Positions 35,825-46,351 of a stretch of 64,000 nt of DNA are shown piece by piece. Every line of letters begins with the position of its first letter. Positions within the stretch are counted from its first letter, which is position 1. Origin of the DNA: Burkholderia oklahomensis C6786 (GTDB lineage: Bacteria > Pseudomonadota > Gammaproteobacteria > Burkholderiales > Burkholderiaceae). Position numbers and translations under genes: made by a program. The notes below the pieces were generated by a model that did not search any database, was not told the DNA's origin, and saw nothing but the letters and a program-made list of their open reading frames with translations. Location of the stretch: positions 868,001 through 932,000 of the forward strand of contig NZ_CP009555.1 in the NCBI RefSeq assembly GCF_000959365.1. Reading direction: 5' to 3'.

Positions 35825-37141
35825 TCACGCTTCGGCCGCGCACGGCAGCGCGACGCTGACGAGCAACCCGCCCGCCGGCGCTTCGCCGAGCGTCACGGTC
35901 GCGCGCTGCTGCGCCGCCACCCGCTTGACGATCGCAAGACCGAGGCCGCTGCCCGACACGTCGGTGCGCGCCCGCGCGGACGTGTCGCGGTAGAAGCGGT
36001 CGAACACGCGCTCGCGCTCGCCCGCCGGAATGCCGGGGCCGCTGTCGCCGATCCGCACGCAGGCGCGCGCGCCGTCGCCGCGCGTGAGCGACACGTCGAT
36101 GCGCCCGCCCTCCGGCGTGTACTTCACGGCGTTGTCGAGCAGATTGTTGAACATCACGCGCAGCGCGGCGGGATCGGCGACCACGGCCGCGTCCTCGACT
36201 TCCTCGAAGCCGAGATCGATGTTGCGCCGCTGCGCGATCGGCGCGTGCGAGGCGACGCATTCCTCGACGATCGCGCGCAGATCGACGCGCTCGCGCACCG
36301 TCGCGTCGCCCGGCTCCGCGCGCGCGAGCGCGAGCAGTTGCTCGGCGAGACGCGTCGCGCGGGTGACGCCGCTCTGCAGATCGACGATCGCCTCGCGCCG
36401 CGACGCGTCGTCCTGCGCGCGCGCGACGAGCTGCGCCTGGATCTGCACGGCGGCGAGCGGCGTGCGCAGCTCGTGCGCGGCGTCCGCGACGAACGCCTTT
36501 TGCGTGTCGAGCGCGGCGGACAGCCGCGCGAGCAGCCCGTTCAGCGCGCGCACGAGCGGGCGCACTTCGAGCGGCAGCGGCCAGTCGGGCAGCGGATCGA
36601 GCGCCTCGGGCCGGCGCGTCTCGACCGCGCGGGTCACGCGCTGCAGCGGCGCGAGCCCGCGCCCGACGATCATCCAGACGGCCGCGCCGAGGAACGGCAG
36701 CAGCACGATGAGCGGCCACAACGTGCGCAGCGCGACGCTCGCGGCGAGCCGGTTGCGCACCGACAGCGGCTGCGCGAGCTGCACGACGTTGTCGCCGACG
36801 ATCGCGCCGTACACGCGCCATGCGCCGCGCTCGGTGCGCTCGGTCGAGAAGCCGAGCTCGGCGCGCGGCGCGATCGGCGCGCGCGGATGCGAGAAGTACA
36901 TCAGCACGCCGTTGCGGTTCCAGATCTGGATCACGATCCCTTCGTCGCCGTTCGTCTGCGAGCCGAGCACCTGCGAGAACGGTTCGGACGGCAGCGCGGC
37001 CGCGATCTGCTGCAACTGGTAGTCGAACAGCTCGTTCGCGGCGGCGAGCGCCTGCCGATAGATCATCCAGCCGGCGAGCCCCACCCCGGCCACGACGATC
37101 GCGAGCAGCCAGATCAGCAATTGATGGCGAATCGACCTCAC
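35825..37141 (-). CDS. Sensor histidine kinase (QseC/PmrB-like)
   Basis: This 438-residue membrane kinase has two transmembrane segments (residues 6-27 and about 142-160) around a periplasmic domain, a short HAMP-like linker, the phospho-His in DAAHELRTPLAAV, and ATP-binding motifs NLLDNAVKYTP, GDSGPGIP and GSGLGLAIV. The start is a GTG at 37141, 3 nt after the response-regulator stop, so the pair is coupled. The signal is unknown. Confidence 0.92.
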   Translation of the reverse strand: MRSIRHQLLIWLLAIVVAGVGLAGWMIYRQALAAANELFDYQLQQIAAALPSEPFSQVLGSQTNGDEGIVIQIWNRNGVLMYFSHPRAPIAPRAELGFSTERTERGAWRVYGAIVGDNVVQLAQPLSVRNRLAASVALRTLWPLIVLLPFLGAAVWMIVGRGLAPLQRVTRAVETRRPEALDPLPDWPLPLEVRPLVRALNGLLARLSAALDTQKAFVADAAHELRTPLAAVQIQAQLVARAQDDASRREAIVDLQSGVTRATRLAEQLLALARAEPGDATVRERVDLRAIVEECVASHAPIAQRRNIDLGFEEVEDAAVVADPAALRVMFNNLLDNAVKYTPEGGRIDVSLTRGDGARACVRIGDSGPGIPAGERERVFDRFYRDTSARARTDVSGSGLGLAIVKRVAAQQRATVTLGEAPAGGLLVSVALPCAAEA

Positions 37142-37144
37142 GCG

Positions 37145-37807
37145 CTACGCTTCCTTCACGACCATGTAGCCCAGGCCGCGGACGTTGCGGATCAGGTCCG
37201 AGCCGAGCTTCTTGCGCAGCGCGTGGATATAGACTTCGACGGTGTTGCTGCCGATCTCCTCACCCCAGCCGTACATCTTTTCTTCGAGCTGGCTCTTCGA
37301 CAGCACCGCGCCCGGACGCGCGAGCAGCGCCTCGAGCAGCGCGAATTCGCGTGCGGACAGCGCGACGGGCGCGCCGTCGAGCGTCACCTGGTGCGACGCC
37401 GGATCGAGCGTCAGCGCGCCGTGGCGGATCATCGACTCGCTGCGCCCCGACTGGCGGCGGATCAGCGCGCGCATCCGCGCGGCGAGCTCGTCGAGATCGA
37501 ACGGCTTCACGAGATAGTCGTCCGCGCCCGCGTCGAGGCCCTTCACGCGATCGGCGACCGCGTCGCGCGCGGTCAGGATCAGCACGGGCAGCGCGAGCCC
37601 GCGCGCGCGCAGCGTGCGCAGCACGTCGATGCCGTCGCGCTTCGGCAGCCCGAGATCGAGCAGCAGCAGGTCGTACGCCTCGCCGCCCAGCGCGGTCAGC
37701 GCGGCTTCGCCGTCCTGCACCCAATCGACCGCGCAGCCGTCGGCCTTCAGCGCCTTGCGCACCCCTTCGGCGATCATCCGATCGTCTTCGACTAGCAATA
37801 TCCGCAT
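37145..37807 (-). CDS. OmpR-family response regulator (QseB/PmrA-like)
   Basis: This 220-residue DNA-binding response regulator has a receiver domain with the acidic pair in LVEDD, phospho-Asp in LLLDLGLPKRDG, and Lys in DYLVKPF, then a winged-helix output domain ending VRGLGYMVV. It is cotranscribed with the kinase behind it. It lies divergent from dacB, so the intervening 175 bp may hold a self-regulated promoter. Target genes are not visible. Confidence 0.93.
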   Translation of the reverse strand: MRILLVEDDRMIAEGVRKALKADGCAVDWVQDGEAALTALGGEAYDLLLLDLGLPKRDGIDVLRTLRARGLALPVLILTARDAVADRVKGLDAGADDYLVKPFDLDELAARMRALIRRQSGRSESMIRHGALTLDPASHQVTLDGAPVALSAREFALLEALLARPGAVLSKSQLEEKMYGWGEEIGSNTVEVYIHALRKKLGSDLIRNVRGLGYMVVKEA

Positions 37808-37982
37808 CCTGAAAAACGTCCGTCGCATGCGTTCGAGATGGCGGACATTGTAGCGCCGCCTCGTGCGCGAGCGGACCTTCGGCCGATTTCAACGCTGCGC
37901 GCGCCATTTTCTCTACAATGTCCGGCTTGCGCCGCCGCGCGCAAGTCAATTGCTCACGTCGCCTTTCGTTCCGCATTCGTCG

Positions 37983-39527
37983 ATGAATCACAACGCCCCC
38001 TGCATCGCCGCTTCGCCTCGCCCGACACGCCCCGCCGCCCGCGCGCCGCGCGCCGTCCTGCGCTGCGCGGCGCTCGTCGCCGCGTGCTTCGCGCTCGCGT
38101 TCGCCGCGCCCGCCGACGCCCGCAAGAAGCCTCCGCGCTACCCGGCCGCGGTCTCGACCGCGCGCAACGTGCTGCCGGGGTCGGTGCTCGCCGCGCTGCA
38201 GCGCGCGCGCGTGCCGGCGTCGAACCTGAGCGTCGTCATCGAGCGGATCGGCGACCGGACGCCCGTCGTCGCGTGGAACGCGAGCCGGCCGATGCAGCCC
38301 GCATCGACGATGAAGCTCGTCACGACCTACGCCGGGCTGTCGATGCTCGGCGCCGACTATCGCTGGCGCACGAGCGCGTACGCGGACGGCGCCGTCGACG
38401 AGAACGGCACGCTGCACGGCACGCTGTACGTGAAGGGCACGGGCGATCCGAAGCTCGTGCCGGAGGAGCTGATCGACCTCGTCAACAAGATCCGCCGCGC
38501 GGGCATCGTCAACGTCGACGGCGCGCTCGTGCTCGACAAGACCTTCTTCGCGCCCGAGACGCGCGACCTGCCGCCGCTCGACGACGACGCGACCGCGCCG
38601 TACAACGTCGGCCCCGACCCGCTCCTCTATGCATTCAAGGCGCTGTCGTTCACGGTGACGCCGACCGACAACGGCGCGGTCGCGATCGACGTCGTGCCGC
38701 CGCTCGCGAACCTGAACGTCGACAACCAGCTCGTCGAAGGCGCAGGCTCGTGCGGCGCCGCGGCGGCGGCCGCGCGGCCCGCGCTCATGACCGGCGCGAA
38801 CGGCGACCTCACCGCTTCGTTCGCCGGCGACTACCCGCTGCGCTGCGGCCCGACGACGACCAATCTCGCCGTGCTGGACCACTCCGCGTTCTTCGCGCGC
38901 GGCTTCCTCGCGCTGTGGCGCCAGACGGGCGGCGCGTTCTCCGGCACGATCGCCGAAGGCAAGGTGCCGGGGCGCGCGCGGCTCGTTGCGGCGCACCACG
39001 GCCCGGTGCTGTCGAGCGTCGTGCACGACATCAACAAGTTCAGCAACAACGTGATGGCGCGCAACCTGTTCCTCACGATCGGCGCGGTCGAGCACCGGCC
39101 GCCCGCGACGCCCGCGCAATCGGCGGATACGATCCGCGCGTTTCTCGCGCACAACGGACTGCCGACCGAAGGGCTCGCGCTCGAGAACGGTTCCGGGCTG
39201 TCGCGCGACGAGCGCGTGAGCGCGCTGTCGCTCGCCGACATGCTGCAGGCGGCGAACGCGAGCCCCATCGCGCAGGCGTTCGTCGATTCGCTGCCGATCG
39301 CGGGCGTCGACGGCACGATGAAGAACCGGCTGACGAGCGCGCCCGTCGGCGGCAACGCGCACATCAAGACAGGCACGCTGCGCGACGTGCGCGCGATCGC
39401 GGGTTACGTCGCGTCGGCGGATGGATCGAGCTATGTCGTCGTCAGCTTCATCAACGACGATCGCGCATCGGCCGCGCGCGCCGCGCATGACGCGCTGCTC
39501 GAATGGGTGTACGAGGGGCCGCGCTGA
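37983..39527 (+). CDS. dacB: D-alanyl-D-alanine carboxypeptidase/endopeptidase (PBP4)
   Basis: This class C penicillin-binding protein trims or cuts peptidoglycan crosslinks in the periplasm. The 514-residue protein has a signal peptide (ending near APADA), Ser108-x-x-Lys111 (STMK), Ser354-Asn355-Asn356, and Lys462-Thr463-Gly464. The domain insertion between the first two motifs is typical of PBP4. The ATG at 37983 begins the signal peptide; upstream in-frame sequence back to 37863 looks non-coding. A long minisatellite follows 73 nt after the stop. Confidence 0.92.
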   Translation: MNHNAPCIAASPRPTRPAARAPRAVLRCAALVAACFALAFAAPADARKKPPRYPAAVSTARNVLPGSVLAALQRARVPASNLSVVIERIGDRTPVVAWNASRPMQPASTMKLVTTYAGLSMLGADYRWRTSAYADGAVDENGTLHGTLYVKGTGDPKLVPEELIDLVNKIRRAGIVNVDGALVLDKTFFAPETRDLPPLDDDATAPYNVGPDPLLYAFKALSFTVTPTDNGAVAIDVVPPLANLNVDNQLVEGAGSCGAAAAAARPALMTGANGDLTASFAGDYPLRCGPTTTNLAVLDHSAFFARGFLALWRQTGGAFSGTIAEGKVPGRARLVAAHHGPVLSSVVHDINKFSNNVMARNLFLTIGAVEHRPPATPAQSADTIRAFLAHNGLPTEGLALENGSGLSRDERVSALSLADMLQAANASPIAQAFVDSLPIAGVDGTMKNRLTSAPVGGNAHIKTGTLRDVRAIAGYVASADGSSYVVVSFINDDRASAARAAHDALLEWVYEGPR

Positions 39528-40075
39528 TCCGATCGGCGCCCGAATCGCGGCGGCACGCGTGGCGCGCCGCCGCGAGCCGGCCGGAACCGATTCCGCCCTC
39601 GCCGTTTCCCTCGCCGTTTCCCTCGCCGTTTCCCTCGCCGTTTCCCTCGCCGTTTCCCTCGCCGTTTCCCTCGCCGTTTCCCTCGCCGTTTCCCTCGCCG
39701 TTTCCCTCGCCGTTTCCCTCGCCGTTTCCCTCGCCGTTTCCCTCGCCGTTTCCCTCGCCGTTTCCCTCGCCGTTTCCCTCGCCGTTTCCCTCGCCGTTTC
39801 CCTCGCCGTTTCCCTCGCCGTTTCCCTCGCCGTTTCCCAGTCGCGCTCACCCGAAGGCCGCCCGCAACCGTGCGTTTTCGCCCACCGCCGCGACGCGACA
39901 GCCCCGCCCGCCGTCCCGCGCCCCCGCCCGTCGAAGACTCCCTCTACGAAACACTCTCGCACCCGATACGCCGATTGCGTACCCTTTTAGCTGCAATTGA
40001 CGTCACCGAGCCGAGCACGCGGGCCGCACGCCGCACGCGCCGCATCGCTCGGGCCACAACAAGGGGGAGACACTC
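39528..40075. other. Intergenic region with minisatellite
   Basis: This 548-bp gap contains the 12-bp array at 39601-39838 and then about 240 bp leading to the fatty acid hydroxylase gene. The array keeps frames open on both strands and so gives long false reading frames rich in SPFP, LAVS or GKRR. The hydroxylase promoter probably lies in the A/T-richer stretch near 39950-40000. Confidence 0.7.
39601..39838. repeat. 12-bp minisatellite, about 20 copies
   Basis: There are nineteen perfect head-to-tail copies of GCCGTTTCCCTC followed by a partial twentieth. The perfect identity of the copies indicates recent expansion or active turnover by slippage. It lies between dacB and the fatty acid hydroxylase gene. 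Confidence 0.97.
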
Positions 40076-40993
40076 ATGCAATTCAACGTCGAATTGCTTC
40101 TACTCGCGCTCGCGCCCGTCTTCCTGCTCTGCATCGGCTGGGAAGCGTGGCACCTCGCGCGCACGCGCCCCGGCGAGCACGTCTACAACCTGCGCGACAC
40201 GCTGTGCAACGCGGCGCTCGCGCTGATGCACCAGGGCGCGGACAAGGTCGCGTGGATCTTCGTGATTCCGATCTATGCGTACTGCTACACGCATTACCGG
40301 CTCTTCACGTGGGACAGCACCTGGGTGTCGTTCGCCGTGCTGTTCGTCGCGCAGGACCTGCTCTATTACGTGTTCCACCGCTGCAGCCATCGCGTGCGCT
40401 GGCTGTGGGCCGCGCACGTCGTCCACCATTCGTCCGAACGCCTGAATTTCTCTACCGCGATGCGGCAAAGCCTGATGTACCCGATCGCCGGCATGTGGGC
40501 GTTCTGGCTGCCGCTCGCGTTCCTCGGCTTTCCGCCTCAGCAGATCGTCGGCATCGTGCTCATCAACCTCGCATTCCAGTTCTTCGTCCACACGCAGACG
40601 ATCCCGAAGCTCGGCTGGCTCGAGTACGTGCTGAACACGCCGTCGATCCATCGCGCGCACCACGCGCGCAATCCGCGCTACATCGACCGCAACTACGCTG
40701 GCGTGCTCGTGATCTGGGACCGCCTGTTCGGCAGCTTCGTCGAAGAGGACCCGCGCGATCCGCCCGAATACGGAATCGTCGAGCCGCTCGACTCGAACAA
40801 CCCGCTCGTCGCGACGTTCCACGAATGGCGGTCGATGGCCGTCGACGCGTTCGGCGTCGAAGGCTGGCGAAACAAGCTGCGTGCGGTTTTCGGTCCGCCC
40901 GAATGGGCGAGCGCTTATCATGCTCGGGTTGCGAACGCGCGCGCGCAGCCGCACGAGCCGCCCGCGCTCGCCGCCGCGCGGCGCGAACGATAA
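40076..40993 (+). CDS. Sterol desaturase/fatty acid hydroxylase family protein
   Basis: This 305-residue membrane-bound di-iron enzyme probably hydroxylates or desaturates a lipid. It has the three histidine boxes FHRCSH, HVVHH and HRAHH, plus an additional H-x-x-x-H-like HTQT element, and about four membrane segments. The ATG at 40076 has AGGGGGAGA upstream. The GDSL lipase follows 107 nt later in the same direction, so lipid modification and hydrolysis may be linked, but this is only inference. Confidence 0.87.
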   Translation: MQFNVELLLLALAPVFLLCIGWEAWHLARTRPGEHVYNLRDTLCNAALALMHQGADKVAWIFVIPIYAYCYTHYRLFTWDSTWVSFAVLFVAQDLLYYVFHRCSHRVRWLWAAHVVHHSSERLNFSTAMRQSLMYPIAGMWAFWLPLAFLGFPPQQIVGIVLINLAFQFFVHTQTIPKLGWLEYVLNTPSIHRAHHARNPRYIDRNYAGVLVIWDRLFGSFVEEDPRDPPEYGIVEPLDSNNPLVATFHEWRSMAVDAFGVEGWRNKLRAVFGPPEWASAYHARVANARAQPHEPPALAAARRER

Positions 40994-41100
40994 CGAGACG
41001 CGAGACACGGATTCACAACCATCGCGCCGTGCCGCGCCGCCGCGCGCCGCGGCACGGCGCAGGCCATGCAACACAAGCATATCTACGAGGAGAGACCCGC

Positions 41101-42240
41101 ATGAATCAGCTGCAACGACAACAACAACCCGCCCGCACCGCACGCCGCCGTCTGTGGCGCGGCGCGCAAGTCGCTCTCGCGAGTGCCGCGTTCGCCATCC
41201 TCGCCGCATGCGGCGGCGGCGACGACAACGGCTCGTCGCAGCCGAGCGCCGGCGTGAACATGCAGGTCGTGTCGTTCGGCGACAGCCTGTCGGACACCGG
41301 CACCTACTCGCCGCAAATCCTGATCGGCTTCGGCGGCGGCCGCTTCACGACGAACCCGGGCCAGGTGTGGACGCAGGACGTCGCCGCGTATTACGGCGGC
41401 ACGCTCACGCCCGCGTTCGAAGGCGGCTTCGGCGTGCCGCTGCAGGCGGCGGGCGGCCTGGGCTACGCGCAGGGCGGCTCGCGCGTCACGCAGCAGCCGG
41501 GCATCGGCCACGCCGATCCGAGCGTCGCGAACGCCGACTACGCACAAGCGACGACCGTGCCCGTCGCGACGCAGGTTCAGCAATACCTGCAGCAGCACGG
41601 CAGCTTCAACGCGAACCAGATCGTGCTCGTCAACGGCGGCGCGAACGACATCTTCTATCAGGTGCAGGTCGCGCAGGCGTCGGGCAACACGCCGGCCGCG
41701 CAGCTCGCCGCCGCGCAGCAGATCGGCCTCGCCGCGCAGCAGCTCGCGGGGATCGTCCAGCAGATCGTCGCCGCGGGCGCGACGCACGTGTTCGTGTCGA
41801 ACGTGCCGGACATCGGCGGCACGCCGCTCGCGGTGTCGACGGGCCAGCAGGCCGCGCTCACGCAGCTTTCGACGGTCTTCAACAGCACGCTCGCCGCGGC
41901 GCTGAAGGCGCTCAACGTCGATCCGACGAAGGCCGTGCTGATCGACGCGTTCACGTGGCAGGACGGCATCACCGCGAGCTACCAGGCGAACGGCTTCTCG
42001 GTGTCGAACACGGGCACCGCATGCAACCTGCAGTCGATGATCGCCGCCGCGACGAAGTCGGGCGTGTCGAACCCGACCGCGTTCGGCTCGTCGCTGTTCT
42101 GCTCGCCGCAGATGTACACGGTCGCGAACGCCGACCAGACCTACATGTTCGCCGATACGGTCCACCCGACGACGCATCTGCACGCGCTGTTCGCGCAGTA
42201 CGTCGAGCAGCAGATCGCGAAGACGGGCGTCGGCAAGTAA
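41101..42240 (+). CDS. GDSL/SGNH-family lipase or esterase, putative lipoprotein
   Basis: This 379-residue secreted ester hydrolase has its nucleophile Ser62 in block I (FGDSLSD), block III Asn in GGANDIF, and the catalytic pair Asp352-x-x-His355 in block V (DTVHPT). The N-terminal signal ends with a lipobox-like LAACGGG, which suggests membrane anchoring. GAGGAGAG precedes the ATG. A perfect terminator follows. The natural substrate is unknown. Confidence 0.88.
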   Translation: MNQLQRQQQPARTARRRLWRGAQVALASAAFAILAACGGGDDNGSSQPSAGVNMQVVSFGDSLSDTGTYSPQILIGFGGGRFTTNPGQVWTQDVAAYYGGTLTPAFEGGFGVPLQAAGGLGYAQGGSRVTQQPGIGHADPSVANADYAQATTVPVATQVQQYLQQHGSFNANQIVLVNGGANDIFYQVQVAQASGNTPAAQLAAAQQIGLAAQQLAGIVQQIVAAGATHVFVSNVPDIGGTPLAVSTGQQAALTQLSTVFNSTLAAALKALNVDPTKAVLIDAFTWQDGITASYQANGFSVSNTGTACNLQSMIAAATKSGVSNPTAFGSSLFCSPQMYTVANADQTYMFADTVHPTTHLHALFAQYVEQQIAKTGVGK

Positions 42241-42312
42241 GCCGGCGGGCGGCGGGCTCGGATTCGCCCTGCCCGCCGTCCGCGGCTCGACGACGATCCA
42301 CGCTTCAAATGA

Positions 42313-42347
42313 AAACGCCCGGTTCGCGTGATGCGAACCGGGCGTTT
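42313..42347 (+). terminator. Rho-independent terminator after the GDSL lipase
   Basis: A perfect 15-bp stem (AAACGCCCGGTTCGC and its complement) with a 5-nt loop ends in TTT. It lies 73 nt after the stop; the A/T-rich arm ends make it usable in both directions, also for the convergent tsaC transcript. Confidence 0.9.
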
Positions 42348-42456
42348 CTCATCGGGATCGGGTGTTTTCGAATGATTCGGCGCTTCGGCGCTTCGACGAC
42401 AAGAGCGTAACGAAGCCGCGTCGTTTCCGCCTGTCAACCGCCCGAACGCGCGCCGT

Positions 42457-43482
42457 TCATTCGTGCGCTTCGAACGCGGCCGCCGCGCGGCCTAGCCGAT
42501 CGTTCACAGCGATCCACTCCGCCGTATCCGGCAGCTTCTCGACGAGGATGCGCGCGACCTGCGCACGATCGAGCGCGCGCAGCAGCCCGTAGAGCTCGCG
42601 TGCGTAAACCAGCGGATCCTCGGGCGCCGCGACGAAATGCACGCCGTCCGTGTGCGCCCACGCGCCGGCGCGCGACGCGCGCGCGACGAGCGCGATCCGC
42701 TCGCCCGCGTCGCGCGCGGCCGACAGGAGCCGCTCGAGCCGCTCGAACGGTGCGAGCGCGAGCGGCGTGCGCGGTGCGTAATGCGCTTTCAGCGTGCCGG
42801 ACGCGCGCGGCGCGGTCGCATCACCGCCGTCGGGCAGGCGCGGCGCGACGCCGAGCACGTCGGCGATCTGCTGCGGCGTCACGCGGCCGGGGCGCAGCAG
42901 CGCCGGAAAGCCGCGCGACAGATCGAGGATCGTCGACTCGATCCCGACGTCGGACGCGCCGCCGTCGAGCACGTGGACGGAATCGCCGAACTCGTCGCGC
43001 ACGTGCTGCGCGGTCGTCGGGCTCACGTGGCCGAAGCGGTTCGCGGACGGCGCGGCGACGCCGCCGTGCCCGCCGCGGCGCGCATCGAACGCGCGCAACA
43101 GCGCCTGCGCGACCGGATGCGACGGGCAGCGCAGCCCGACCGATTCCTGCCCGCCGCTCACCGCGTCCGGAATGTGCGCGGCGCGCTTCAGGATCAGCGT
43201 GAGCGGCCCCGGCCAGAACGCGTCGATCAACTTCTTCGCATCGGCGGGCAGTTCATCGACCCAATAGCCCGGATCACTGCCCGGCGCGAGGTGGACGATC
43301 ACCGGATGGTTCGCCGGACGCCCTTTCGCCGCGTAGATGCGCGCGACGGCGGCCGGACTCTGCGCATCGCCGCCGAGGCCGTAGACGGTCTCGGTCGGAA
43401 ACGCGACGAGCTCGCCCGCGTCGAGCAGCGCGGCCGCTTCGTCGATTTGCGCGGCGCTCGGGAACGGTCGATCGTTCGACAT
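42457..43482 (-). CDS. tsaC: L-threonylcarbamoyladenylate synthase (Sua5/YciO/YrdC)
   Basis: It makes threonylcarbamoyl-AMP from threonine, bicarbonate and ATP for the t6A modification of tRNAs that read ANN codons. The 341-residue protein has the YrdC domain (FPTETVYGLGG, KGRPANHPVIVHL, WPGPLTLIL, SANRFGHVSPT) and a C-terminal Sua5 domain, so it is the long Sua5 type. It lies 11 nt behind purK and ends the purE-purK transcript. Confidence 0.93.
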   Translation of the reverse strand: MSNDRPFPSAAQIDEAAALLDAGELVAFPTETVYGLGGDAQSPAAVARIYAAKGRPANHPVIVHLAPGSDPGYWVDELPADAKKLIDAFWPGPLTLILKRAAHIPDAVSGGQESVGLRCPSHPVAQALLRAFDARRGGHGGVAAPSANRFGHVSPTTAQHVRDEFGDSVHVLDGGASDVGIESTILDLSRGFPALLRPGRVTPQQIADVLGVAPRLPDGGDATAPRASGTLKAHYAPRTPLALAPFERLERLLSAARDAGERIALVARASRAGAWAHTDGVHFVAAPEDPLVYARELYGLLRALDRAQVARILVEKLPDTAEWIAVNDRLGRAAAAFEAHE

Positions 43483-43493
43483 CGTGCGTCCCG

Positions 43494-44690
43494 TCAGTCG
43501 AGCGGAATGCGCAGCAGCCGCGCGCACGCGGTCGCGCCCGCGACCGCATCGTCGAGCGTCGCCGCGGTGAAGTTCACGTGGCCCATCTTGCGGCCGGCGC
43601 GCGCCTCCTCCTTGCCGTACAGATGCAGCCGCGCGGTCGGCATCGCGGCGACCTGGTCCCACGGCGGCGTGACCGATTCGTTCGACGCGCCGTTCGCGAA
43701 CCACACGTCGCCGAGCACGTTGAGCATCGCGGCGGGCGAATGCTGGCGCGTGCTGCCGAGCGGCAGCCGCGTCATCGCGCGAACCTGCTGCTCGAACTGG
43801 CTCGTCTCGCACGCGTCGACCGTGTAGTGGCCGGAGTTGTGCGGCCGCGGCGCCATTTCGTTCGCGACGAGCGAGCCGTCTTCGAGCACGAAGAACTCGA
43901 CGCACAGCACGCCGACGTAATCGAGCGAATCGGCGATCCGCACGGCCGCCTGCTGCGCTTCGCGCATGAGCGCGTCGCTCGCCGCGGGCGCGGGCACGAC
44001 GGTCAGCGACAGGATGCCGCCGTGATGCGCGTTCTGCGCGAGCGGGAATACGGCGGACTCGCCGTTCGCGCCGCGCGCGATCAGCGCCGACACCTCGTAC
44101 TTGAGCGGCAGGCGCTGTTCGAGCACGCACGGCACGCCGCCCAGCGACGCATACGCGTCGCGCGCTTCCTGCACGTTCGCGATGCGCACCTGCCCCTTGC
44201 CGTCGTAGCCGAGGCGCGCGGTCTTCAGGATGCCGGGCAGCACCGCGGCGAGCTCGGCGTCGGCGAGCGCCGCGAGCTGCGCGGCCGACTCGATCACGAC
44301 GTGCGGCGCGACGGGCACGCCGGACGCCGCGATGAAGCGCTTCTCGGCGATCCGGTCCTGCGCGATCGCGACGCAACGGCCGGCGGGCGCGACGAACGTC
44401 GATTGCGCGAGGAAATCGAGGCTCGCGGCGGGCACGTTCTCGAACTCGGTCGATACGGCGTCGCACACTTGCGCGAGCTCGGCGAGCGCGGCCTCGTCGT
44501 CGTACGCGGCGCGCAGATGCTTGTCGGCGACGGCGCCCGCCGGGCTCGTCGGATCGGGATCGAGCACGGCGACGCGATAGCCCATCGCCTGCGCGGCAAA
44601 ACAGAACATGCGGCCGAGCTGGCCGCCGCCGACCATGCCGAGCCAGGCGCCGGGCAGGATCGGGAAAATCGGGGTGGGGAGTGCAGTCAT
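43494..44690 (-). CDS. purK: 5-(carboxyamino)imidazole ribonucleotide synthase
   Basis: It converts AIR with ATP and bicarbonate to N5-CAIR in de novo purine synthesis. The 398-residue ATP-grasp enzyme begins with the pre-ATP-grasp pattern [12 protein letters not shown], and has [12 protein letters not shown] and the metal-binding [24 protein letters not shown]. It lies 78 nt after purE, which uses its product. Confidence 0.97.
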   Translation of the reverse strand: MTALPTPIFPILPGAWLGMVGGGQLGRMFCFAAQAMGYRVAVLDPDPTSPAGAVADKHLRAAYDDEAALAELAQVCDAVSTEFENVPAASLDFLAQSTFVAPAGRCVAIAQDRIAEKRFIAASGVPVAPHVVIESAAQLAALADAELAAVLPGILKTARLGYDGKGQVRIANVQEARDAYASLGGVPCVLEQRLPLKYEVSALIARGANGESAVFPLAQNAHHGGILSLTVVPAPAASDALMREAQQAAVRIADSLDYVGVLCVEFFVLEDGSLVANEMAPRPHNSGHYTVDACETSQFEQQVRAMTRLPLGSTRQHSPAAMLNVLGDVWFANGASNESVTPPWDQVAAMPTARLHLYGKEEARAGRKMGHVNFTAATLDDAVAGATACARLLRIPLD

Positions 44691-44768
44691 GTCTAGGGTC
44701 GGTGGCGGCGGGCGGCTGCGCCCGCCGCGGTCAGGACGATCGAGATCGCCGGCGGCTGCGCGGCGGCC

Positions 44769-45287
<519 letters not shown>

Positions 45288-45322
45288 CGTGCGCTTCCTT
45301 GTTTCGGTGAATCGAACGATGA

Positions 45323-46213
45323 TCAGTCGAGCGTCTTGCCCGTGATGCGCTCGAGCGCTTCCTGGTACTTCGCGCTCGTCTTCGCGATCACGTCGTCGGG
45401 CAGCTTCGGCGCGGGCGGCTCCTTGTTCCAGTCCTGCGCCTCGAGCCAGTCGCGGACGAACTGCTTGTCGAACGACGGCGGGTTCGTGCCGACCTGGTAC
45501 TCGTCGGCAGGCCAGAAGCGCGACGAGTCGGCCGTCAGCGCCTCGTCCATCAGGAACAGCTTGCCGTGCTCGTCGAGGCCGAACTCGAACTTGGTGTCGG
45601 CGATGATGATGCCGCGCGTCGCCGCGTAGTCGGCGGCTTCCCTGTACAGCTTGATCGAGATGTCGCGGATCGTCGCGGCGAGCTCGGTGCCGATGCGGCG
45701 CTCGGTTTCCTCGAACGAGATGTTCTCGTCGTGATGGCCCATCTCGGCCTTGGCCGCGGGCGTGAAGATCGGCTCGGGGAGCTTCTGCGCGTTCGAGAGG
45801 CCGGCCGGCAGCTCGACGCCGCACACCTTGCCCGTCGCCTGGTAGTCCTTCCAGCCGCTGCCCGCGAGATAGCCGCGCACGACCGCCTCGACGAGGATCG
45901 GCTCGAGACGCTTGACGACGACGCCGCGCCCCTTCACCTGCTCGACCTCGTCAGCCGCGACGACCGTCTCCGGCGCGACGCCCGTCAGGTGGTTCGGGAC
46001 GATGTGCGCGAGCTTGTCGAACCAGAAGTTCGCCATCTGGTTCAGGACGCGCCCCTTGTTCGGAATCGGCTCGCCCATGATGACGTCGAACGCCGACAGG
46101 CGATCGGTCGTGACGATCAGGAGCTTGTCGTTGCCGACCGCGTAGTTGTCGCGGACCTTGCCGCGACCGAGGAGCGGCAGCGAGCGCAGCGTGGATTCGT
46201 AAAGGGTAGACAT
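45323..46213 (-). CDS. purC: SAICAR synthase (phosphoribosylaminoimidazole-succinocarboxamide synthase)
   Basis: It joins CAIR and aspartate with ATP to give SAICAR. The 296-residue protein has [28 protein letters not shown] at its start and the signature [13 protein letters not shown]. It is longer than E. coli PurC (237 residues) and closer to the eukaryotic-like group. First of the pur run; a terminator-like hairpin separates it from fba. Confidence 0.97.
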   Translation of the reverse strand: MSTLYESTLRSLPLLGRGKVRDNYAVGNDKLLIVTTDRLSAFDVIMGEPIPNKGRVLNQMANFWFDKLAHIVPNHLTGVAPETVVAADEVEQVKGRGVVVKRLEPILVEAVVRGYLAGSGWKDYQATGKVCGVELPAGLSNAQKLPEPIFTPAAKAEMGHHDENISFEETERRIGTELAATIRDISIKLYREAADYAATRGIIIADTKFEFGLDEHGKLFLMDEALTADSSRFWPADEYQVGTNPPSFDKQFVRDWLEAQDWNKEPPAPKLPDDVIAKTSAKYQEALERITGKTLD

Positions 46214-46240
46214 CGTCTTTTCGCAGAATTAAGAGCCAAA

Positions 46241-46281
46241 CAAAAAGGGAAACGCCGTTCCCGTCGGCACGCGGGAACGGC
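46241..46281 (-). terminator. Terminator-like hairpin after fbaA
   Basis: A 10-bp stem (GCCGTTCCCG and CGGGAACGGC) with an 8-nt loop is followed, in the minus-strand reading, by a short spacer and TCCCTTTTTG. It lies between fbaA and purC and may separate the glycolytic and purine transcripts, at least partly. Confidence 0.65.
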
Positions 46282-46351
46282 GGTCTTGCAACCTGCCCGC
46301 GGCCGGGCGGCGAGGGGCGGCGCCCTCTCCCGTCCGGCCGCGCGGCACCAT

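Noticed and set aside
39601..39838. CRISPR array
   Set aside because: The units are contiguous and have no unique spacers; no cas genes are present.
39431..40000. Long repeat proteins (SPFP, LAVS or GKRR repeats) in the 12-bp array
   Set aside because: The unit length is a multiple of three, so frames remain open by arithmetic alone; no ribosome-binding site or flanking domain supports a gene.
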